Below are positions 58,241 through 64,000 of a stretch of 64,000 bases of DNA, piece after piece. This stretch comes from an uncultured Lachnospiraceae bacterium (lineage in GTDB: Bacteria > Bacillota > Clostridia > Lachnospirales > Lachnospiraceae): assembly GCA_947652735.1 (NCBI GenBank), contig CANTEG010000011.1:26036-90035 (forward strand), read 5' to 3'. The notes below the pieces were generated by a model. That model did no database searches. It was not told the origin of the DNA and worked only from the letters and a program-made list of their open reading frames with translations. Within the stretch, counting starts at the first letter, position 1. Each line of letters starts with the position of its first letter. The position numbers and the translations under genes are program-made.

Positions 58241-59301
58241 TTTGGACAAAAATTTCAATCGACACAAGCTGCGAGGCTGTAGATTTACTCAGTGCCTTTC
58301 TTGATGAGAGAGGCGTTGAGGGAATTATGATTGAAGATAATGTTCCACTTACCGATGAAGATAAAGAAGCTATGTTTGTTGATATCCCACTTATAACAGG
58401 TGAGGATGACGGAACGGCAAGAGTGTCATGCTTTGTTCGGACAGAGCAGGCAAGTGATATCGCTGACGCAGAACAGGCAAGCTTCAATGTCGAGAGCTTA
58501 AAGGCGGATATAGCAGCAGAGCTTATCCGCCTTAAAGAGTTTATACCGGTAGGTACAATGAACATAGAAACTTCAATCACAGAGGATACGGACTGGATGA
58601 ACAACTGGAAAAAGTTTTTCAAGCCATTTCGTCTGTATGATAACATTGTTATCAAGCCTACATGGGAGCCATACGATGATAAAAAAGCAGATGATATTGT
58701 AGTTGAGATTGACCCTGGAATTGCCTTTGGTACAGGCTCTCACGAGACTACAAAGCTGTGTATCGTGCAGCTAAAAAAATACTTGAAGCATGGAGACACT
58801 GTGTTTGATGTAGGTTCAGGCAGTGGAATTCTATCTATAATAAGTTCCCTGTTAGGGGCAGGTTTTGTACATGGAATGGATATTGATGAAGTTGCTGTAA
58901 GGGCTTCCAAGGAAAATGCAGAGCTAAACAACATAGCCGAGGACAGACTTGTATTTACCTGCGGTAATCTTTTAGGAGAAAATGTTATAGGCAGGGATGA
59001 TTCCTACAGCCTTACGGGTGCCTATGGAAAACAACCTGATAGTTCGGATAATCCGTACTTAAACAGAAAATATAACATTGTCGTAGCAAATATACTGGCA
59101 GATGTAATCATCCCTCTTTCATCCGTAATTGGTGCTTATTTGGGGGAGGACGGTTATTATATAACGTCAGGAATTATAAATGATAAAGAGGATGCTGTAA
59201 AGCAGGCACTCTTATCTAATGGGTTTAAAATTATAGATACACTCTATATGGGTGAGTGGGTTTCCATCGTTGCCACACATGATAATGTCGCTGTTCATTA
59301 G
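58237..59301 (+). CDS. prmA: Ribosomal protein L11 methyltransferase
   Basis: The 354-residue SAM enzyme has [32 protein letters not shown] and [15 protein letters not shown] (motif I), then [10 protein letters not shown] with the NxL element. It trimethylates L11. It is somewhat longer than the usual ~310 residues, mainly because of an insert (about 255-270, with [17 protein letters not shown]) between the SAM motif and NIL. It starts on an ATGA overlap with dnaJ. Only one base separates its end from the convergent LysR gene. Confidence 0.95.
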   Translation: MIWTKISIDTSCEAVDLLSAFLDERGVEGIMIEDNVPLTDEDKEAMFVDIPLITGEDDGTARVSCFVRTEQASDIADAEQASFNVESLKADIAAELIRLKEFIPVGTMNIETSITEDTDWMNNWKKFFKPFRLYDNIVIKPTWEPYDDKKADDIVVEIDPGIAFGTGSHETTKLCIVQLKKYLKHGDTVFDVGSGSGILSIISSLLGAGFVHGMDIDEVAVRASKENAELNNIAEDRLVFTCGNLLGENVIGRDDSYSLTGAYGKQPDSSDNPYLNRKYNIVVANILADVIIPLSSVIGAYLGEDGYYITSGIINDKEDAVKQALLSNGFKIIDTLYMGEWVSIVATHDNVAVH

Positions 59302-59302
59302 C

Positions 59303-60313
59303 TTATGCTTTGGCAGAGATGCAAAAATCTATAAATTTATTCAGGGCTGAAGGCTTGGATTTACTATTTCGGTAAATGAAGCCGACAGCTCTTTTTTTGA
59401 CCTCATGTTCAAGAGGGAGTTCTATGATTGTTCCTGATTTTAAATGCTCTGCTGCGAATTCCCGCACTATGCTTGCAATGCCCATTCCAATTACCGCAAA
59501 GTCAATCAAAAGTTCCATATTATTAATCTCAAGAACCTGATTTGGATAGATGCCTTGTGAGGATAAATATTCATCAATATGTGTCCTTGTAATATTATTT
59601 TTTTCCAGCAGCATGAGATTTGACTTTTCCAATATTTCCTTTGTGGACATTTCGCTCATGAAATGTTTGCCTGTTTTATGTCTGTTTTGGATATTCTCAG
59701 AGAGGAGATTCGTGTAATTTCCAGCGAAAAGCCATGGATTTATTGCATCGGAGGCTTCCTCCTGTTCACGGAGCGTAAGATTATCCAAATAGGCACGGCT
59801 GGCAACAAATATATCATGGATTTGAGTTATCGGCTCGAAATGAAATCCGTTTGGAATGTTTGTCTCACATATAAGTCCGATATCGATTTTATTTTCCTGT
59901 AAAAGCTTTATGGTATTTATTGTGGAATGGCAGTCGATAAACATTTTCACATGGGGATTTGCAACAATAAACTCCTGAAGATAATCGAGAAGTACAAATT
60001 TGCAAAGGGATGTGCTGACACCGATTCTAAGCTCGCCTATTCCAAGTTCATTTATCCTTTTAATTTCCTCCTCACCCTGTGTGATGCTGTCAAAAGCTTT
60101 GGAAATATGCTCATATAAAATTTCACCCTCAGCGGTAAGTGTAACACCCTTTGATGTTCTCTCAAAAAGCTTCGTGCCAAGTCCGTTTTCCAAATTGGAA
60201 ATGGATTTACTGATGGCGGGCTGGCTGATAAAAAGAGTGTTGGCAGCATGACTTATGTTTTGCTTTTGTGCAACGGTATAAAAAATTTTGTAATTGTTTA
60301 GGTTTTCGTACAT
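59303..60313 (-). CDS. LysR-family regulator with an insert in the effector domain
   Basis: The 336-residue protein has a LysR winged helix (FYTVAQKQNISHAANTLFISQPAISKSI) and a periplasmic-binding-like effector domain. It is about 35 residues longer than usual; the extra piece lies near 180-225 (from EEASDAINPWLF to LEKSN), just before LMLLEKNN, which normally follows the first half directly. The target is unknown; LysR genes often control the divergent gene, here the RTX protein across a 494-base gap. No terminator separates it from prmA. Confidence 0.9.
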   Translation of the reverse strand: MYENLNNYKIFYTVAQKQNISHAANTLFISQPAISKSISNLENGLGTKLFERTSKGVTLTAEGEILYEHISKAFDSITQGEEEIKRINELGIGELRIGVSTSLCKFVLLDYLQEFIVANPHVKMFIDCHSTINTIKLLQENKIDIGLICETNIPNGFHFEPITQIHDIFVASRAYLDNLTLREQEEASDAINPWLFAGNYTNLLSENIQNRHKTGKHFMSEMSTKEILEKSNLMLLEKNNITRTHIDEYLSSQGIYPNQVLEINNMELLIDFAVIGMGIASIVREFAAEHLKSGTIIELPLEHEVKKRAVGFIYRNSKSKPSALNKFIDFCISAKA

Positions 60314-60807
60314 CGTATCCTCCGTATGTGAAACATTTTGTGTATTGTATAACTAAATGTGTGGTTTTTGTTATTTATTTGGAAATGTTTTTTATAAAGT
60401 CTGCAAAGAACTGTATTGCCCATGTCATTTTGTTCTTTAAATACTAAGCCTGCAAATAAGGAAATTTATATAATTTATTATTGAAGATAATAGCATAGTC
60501 ATAGTATAATTTCAAGTTATAATAGACATCACTATTATATATATTTGTTATGGAAAATTATGTGGTAAAATTATAAAAAATAATGTTGAGTTTCTTATAG
60601 AACGTGTTTATAAGAAACCTGTTAAAGAATGGGATGATATTTAAAGGGAGGAGATGATGCTCGCTGTTTGTTAGGCATTTATTTTAAATATATAAATATT
60701 GGCAATGAGTTTGAGTGTCTTAAAATATTACAAATGAATTGAATAAAGAAACAGAGTAAATAGAGAACACATAAGAAAAAGGGGATTAAGATTTAGGAGG
60801 AGTACAT
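60314..60807. promoter_or_regulatory. Divergent intergenic region with promoter and palindrome
   Basis: This 494-base AT-rich gap serves LysR on the left and the RTX gene on the right. TTGAAG (60481-60486), 18 bases, TATAAT (60505-60510) is a plausible rightward promoter, and another TATAAT is at 60518-60523. An inverted repeat GTTTCTTATA-N9-TATAAGAAAC (60590-60618) could be an operator. A gene relic occupies 60513-60742. AGGAGG precedes the RTX start. Confidence 0.45.
60513..60742 (+). pseudogene. Possible relic of a small helical-repeat gene
   Basis: No ATG-started ORF exists here, but two adjoining frames read like real protein: VEFLIERVYKKPVKEWDDI up to a TAA at 60642-60644, then in another frame YLKGGDDARCLLGIYFKY up to a TGA at 60740-60742. 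The second piece has the G-D-A-x(3)-LG-x-Y pattern of Sel1-type repeats. A single frameshift near 60640 would join them. This is a tentative reading. Confidence 0.35.
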
Positions 60808-63800
60808 ATGAGGCGGTTTAAAAGGAAATTTGTAGCATGTTTACTTGTAATTACATTAATAATATCAAACTTCAATGTAATTAATAGTTATGCAAGAGAT
60901 TCTAATGTAGAAAATTTTGATATGAATGATACAATCGAAGATTTAGCTTATGATGGTGTAGGTAAAGTTGGGGCGATATTGGAGGCTCAGGTGGATGCAA
61001 ATTCAATTTATCCGTCAGGACCATGGGCATTTGTAGTAGCGGATAATATATCGTGGGATACATTTTATAATGAAGTTCGTGAGGATATAAGAAATAAAAA
61101 TGAATTTCTAAACGGGAACAACAATGCCACAGGGTCGCAAAGCGGATTTAGCGGAGCAGATATAATGATAGAAAAATATGGGAAGAGACATCTTTATGAA
61201 ATTAAGCCACAATCATTCTTGAGAGATCCATCTATAAATCAACTTGCAAGGAAGGAGTTAGAAGCATATGTTAACTTAGATAAAGAAACAAATGTAGCTG
61301 GTAAGGGAGATGTTTTTTCGGGTATAACTAATAAATGTAAGATAAAAGCTGATTTGCTTGGAATCAGACTTGTAGTGTATATAATCAATTATACAGTAGG
61401 TTCAGGCTTAGACGAAGGACTTATTTTTTACACGTTTACAAGGGTTGAAGGAGGAATGGAAACAGCTAAGGAATATGTGACTGAGGAGGAACTGGAATTA
61501 TTATGGAAAAGTTATGCCCTGAAAAATGCTGTGGGGGAATTGGGGAATGTTGTTATAATCAGCAATGGTGGAATAACAAACTTAAATCCAAGTATTCCGG
61601 AATTAAATCCGGATACTCCAGAATTTGATGACTTAATTAAAGCGGCAATTATAGCACTGGCAATTTTGGAGTATAATGTAATACTACAGTCAAATCCTAA
61701 TACTATGAATTCAGTTTCTTCGCAAATGATTAATTTGTGTAACGCTTATTTGGCTGTAGTTATGCCATGTATACTTGCGGGAAATCTTAATGAAAAGTTA
61801 CCACAATTAGTTGATACTTATGATGATTTTTTGACTGGTCTTGATATATTGGAAGAAGATGACATAATTGATAAAGCTATTGAAATGTTAGATAAGGAGG
61901 ATGCAGAACAGATATCAGGAATCATACAATCCATCCGATCCCTGTCATCAAAATATTATGAGGCATGTAATGCACAGCCTCCGATAGACCCGCTTGTAAT
62001 TGACTTGGGAGCATCGGGTATTGAGCTTCATTCCATGGAAAACGGGGTATATTTTGACCTTGACAACAATGGATTTGCAGAGCGGACAGCGTGGATTGGT
62101 ACGGAAGACGGATTTCTTGCATTAGACCGTGACGGAAATGGTAAGATTGAAAATGGTGGGGAACTGTTTGGTGACCAGATTATACTGGAAAATGGCGAAA
62201 AATCCACATCAGGCTTTGAGGCACTTGCAGAATTTGATGCCAACAAGGATGGAAAAATAGATAGTAATGATGAAATTTTTGGCAAGCTTATTGTATGGAC
62301 AGATGTAAATCATAATGGCATTTCTGAGGCGGGAGAACTAAAGAGCCTTGCAACGCTTGGGATAAAATCAATCAGCTTGGAACACGGAAAGACAAGCATT
62401 ACGGATGAGGAGACAGGAACACGTATCGCTGATACGGCTGAGGTTGAAATCGGGATAGGAACTGATATTAAAAAAACATCAATCAGCGAGTTTTGGTTTC
62501 CTGTAAATGCAGGGGATACAACCCATGGAGGGATAGCGACTGCCGGAAACATACCTGAAATAAACAGGGCGATTGCAAATGACGAAACAGGTGAATTGAA
62601 GAAATGGTTCTATATGTTCTGTGAATCAAGAGACATTGCCTGTAAACGTTACTGTGTAAGGCAGATATTGTATTTTATTTCAGATGCAAATAACATTGAT
62701 AAGAAATCACGTGGAGGCAACATTGATGCGAAAGAATTAAAGGTTATTGAGCAGTTTATGGGTAGAAAATTTGAGGGAGTAGGTGGAGAAAATCCAAATA
62801 CGAACGCAGCGGCTATATTAAAAGAGCTATATAATGACATAGAAGAACAGTATTATTGTCTATTAAATATGTACGCAGGACTTGGCGGATATTTGAAAGG
62901 TACACATGTAAGTGTCAATGATGGCGAAATTGTAGAGGATTTTTCTTTTGTGTACTATGTACTTGATCAGAAAATAAAACTAGGTGAAGACATAGACTAC
63001 CTCATATATGATTTGGGCTTATACCTCAAGTTTTATGATGAAAGCCACGGAACAAATCACTATGATGAGTATGATGCCCATTATTCGGCTATATCTTCTC
63101 ATTATGCTGATATCGTTGCCATGACAAAGACAAGCATTTCATATGTGGGTGATACGGACAATGAAAGATGTTATGGCAATGATGGCAGTGATATTATGTT
63201 TGGTGAGGACGGTGATGATAATATAAGCACTGGGGCAGGCAATGATATCCTCACAGGTGGAAAAGGAAATGACATATTAAATGGAGGAGCAGGAAATGAT
63301 ACTTATATTTTCAATGTAGGAGATGGAGCAGATACGATATATGAAACAGAAGACGGGCAGACAAGAGACGAAGAGGATAAAATCGTATTTGGTTACGGAA
63401 TTACACCTGAAAATGTGAGGATAGAAAGAACAATAAATAATCTTGTTATTCATTATGGAGAAGGAGACAGCATTGATGTAACAACAGCTTATAGATACGC
63501 AGAGGGTGCAGGGTTTGTAGAGTACATACAATTCTATGATGGGACTATATGGGGATCTGATGATATCGGCGAACGTGCTGCAATAAGGTATGGCACTAAG
63601 AATAGTGACACTATAAATGGTTATACCGCGGCAAAGGGGTATAATTGTAATGAAATCTTTTATGCAGGAGCAGGTGATGATATAGTTCGTGCCTATGATG
63701 GAGATGATATTGTCTATGGCGAGGAAGGAAATGACACCATATATGGGGATGATGGAAATGATATCCTATGTGGCGGAACAGGAAATGATAAGCTGTATGG

Positions 63801-64000
63801 CGGAATAGGCAACGATACCTACCTGTTTGAAATCGGCGATGGTATAGATGAAATTACTGATACAACAACTGTAAACTCATCAGATAAAGAAGACCGAATC
63901 ATATTTGGAAAAGGAATTAGTCCTGAAAGCATACGCTTAGAACGCGTAGGTGCCAACCTTGTGATTTATTATGGAGATGAAGATAAAATCACAATAAATC
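60808..64000 (+). CDS. Large secreted RTX calcium-binding protein (3' end missing)
   Basis: The ORF starts at an ATG after AGGAGGAG and stays open to the window end (1064 codons). It begins with a Sec signal peptide (about 1-29). A possible PD-(D/E)XK-like domain follows, with ADIMIEKYG (Asp118) and LYEIKPQSF (Glu131, Lys133). A Pro/Asn linker near 260 is followed by a helical region. Then come Ca-type motifs, FDLDNNGF, LDRDGNGKIENGGELFGD, FDANKDGKIDSNDE (about 416-493), as in Gram-negative RTX proteins. Two blocks of GGxGNDxLxG nonapeptides lie at about 789-842 and 952-1015. RTX proteins usually leave by type I secretion; a Sec signal here is unusual. The bottom of the protein, perhaps more repeats or an anchor, is outside the window. 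Confidence 0.85.
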   Translation, partial: MRRFKRKFVACLLVITLIISNFNVINSYARDSNVENFDMNDTIEDLAYDGVGKVGAILEAQVDANSIYPSGPWAFVVADNISWDTFYNEVREDIRNKNEFLNGNNNATGSQSGFSGADIMIEKYGKRHLYEIKPQSFLRDPSINQLARKELEAYVNLDKETNVAGKGDVFSGITNKCKIKADLLGIRLVVYIINYTVGSGLDEGLIFYTFTRVEGGMETAKEYVTEEELELLWKSYALKNAVGELGNVVIISNGGITNLNPSIPELNPDTPEFDDLIKAAIIALAILEYNVILQSNPNTMNSVSSQMINLCNAYLAVVMPCILAGNLNEKLPQLVDTYDDFLTGLDILEEDDIIDKAIEMLDKEDAEQISGIIQSIRSLSSKYYEACNAQPPIDPLVIDLGASGIELHSMENGVYFDLDNNGFAERTAWIGTEDGFLALDRDGNGKIENGGELFGDQIILENGEKSTSGFEALAEFDANKDGKIDSNDEIFGKLIVWTDVNHNGISEAGELKSLATLGIKSISLEHGKTSITDEETGTRIADTAEVEIGIGTDIKKTSISEFWFPVNAGDTTHGGIATAGNIPEINRAIANDETGELKKWFYMFCESRDIACKRYCVRQILYFISDANNIDKKSRGGNIDAKELKVIEQFMGRKFEGVGGENPNTNAAAILKELYNDIEEQYYCLLNMYAGLGGYLKGTHVSVNDGEIVEDFSFVYYVLDQKIKLGEDIDYLIYDLGLYLKFYDESHGTNHYDEYDAHYSAISSHYADIVAMTKTSISYVGDTDNERCYGNDGSDIMFGEDGDDNISTGAGNDILTGGKGNDILNGGAGNDTYIFNVGDGADTIYETEDGQTRDEEDKIVFGYGITPENVRIERTINNLVIHYGEGDSIDVTTAYRYAEGAGFVEYIQFYDGTIWGSDDIGERAAIRYGTKNSDTINGYTAAKGYNCNEIFYAGAGDDIVRAYDGDDIVYGEEGNDTIYGDDGNDILCGGTGNDKLYGGIGNDTYLFEIGDGIDEITDTTTVNSSDKEDRIIFGKGISPESIRLERVGANLVIYYGDEDKITIN

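Overview
The window looks like a chromosomal segment of a low-GC, spore-forming Clostridia, most probably Lachnospiraceae. The signs are AT-rich sequence with strong AGGAGG-type ribosome binding sites, a cysS-mrnC-rlmB-sigH block, HrcA/CIRCE heat-shock control of both chaperone operons, a single-chain PurL, a glutaminyl-tRNA synthetase, dockerin and cohesin domains, and many Listeria-Bacteroides (InlB B-type) repeats. No phage, transposase, CRISPR array or rRNA gene was seen. Family-level placement is an inference from gene content.

Layout. 1-1.4 kb: a CheX-like protein and a CheY-like receiver. 1.4-1.6 kb: a repeat and hairpin cluster. 1.6-17.6 kb: a long run of co-directional housekeeping genes (two degenerate aspartoacylase-like proteins, purL, a GH3 glycosidase, a MarR regulator, rsmE, a cysteine desulfurase, thiI, tex, cysS, mrnC, rlmB, sigH), then tRNA-Thr(GGT). 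17.9-22.6 kb: cell-surface genes, including a dockerin-bearing glucosaminidase next to a membrane-anchored cohesin-like protein. 22.6-26.6 kb: glnS, a DUF2225 protein, a permuted papain-like protein and, convergently, a DUF6062 protein. 26.9-32.7 kb: a chemoreceptor and a 1232-residue secreted GH25 lysozyme embedded in InlB-type repeats. 32.7-45.9 kb: an OGG-like glycosylase, groES-groEL behind a CIRCE site, an acyl-ACP thioesterase, SbcD/SbcC-like (YhaO/YhaN-like) genes, an M16C peptidase, era, recO and the glycyl-tRNA synthetase. 46.2-53.2 kb: an accessory island with two ABC transporters, a small secreted protein, a decayed permease and an XRE regulator. 53.3-59.3 kb: the hrcA-grpE-dnaK-dnaJ-prmA operon with its own CIRCE. 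59.3-60.3 kb: a LysR regulator on the minus strand. 60.5-64 kb: a probable gene relic and the start of a large secreted RTX protein that runs off the right end.

How the genes fit together. One HrcA protein made at 53.4 kb should repress both groESL (33.7 kb) and its own operon through the two CIRCE operators. Cysteine desulfurase and ThiI act together in sulfur transfer to tRNA. CysS, mini-RNase III, RlmB, RsmE, Era and PrmA form a translation and ribosome-assembly set. Several products act at the envelope: the GH3 enzyme, the glucosaminidase, the GH25 protein and the cohesin-like protein. The most unusual parts are the cohesin/dockerin wall-hydrolase pair, the lysozyme nested inside a repeat, the ABC island with a two-lesion pseudogene, the paired zinc-site-degenerate aspartoacylase-like proteins, and the Sec-exported RTX protein with a possible PD-(D/E)XK-type domain near its N-terminus.
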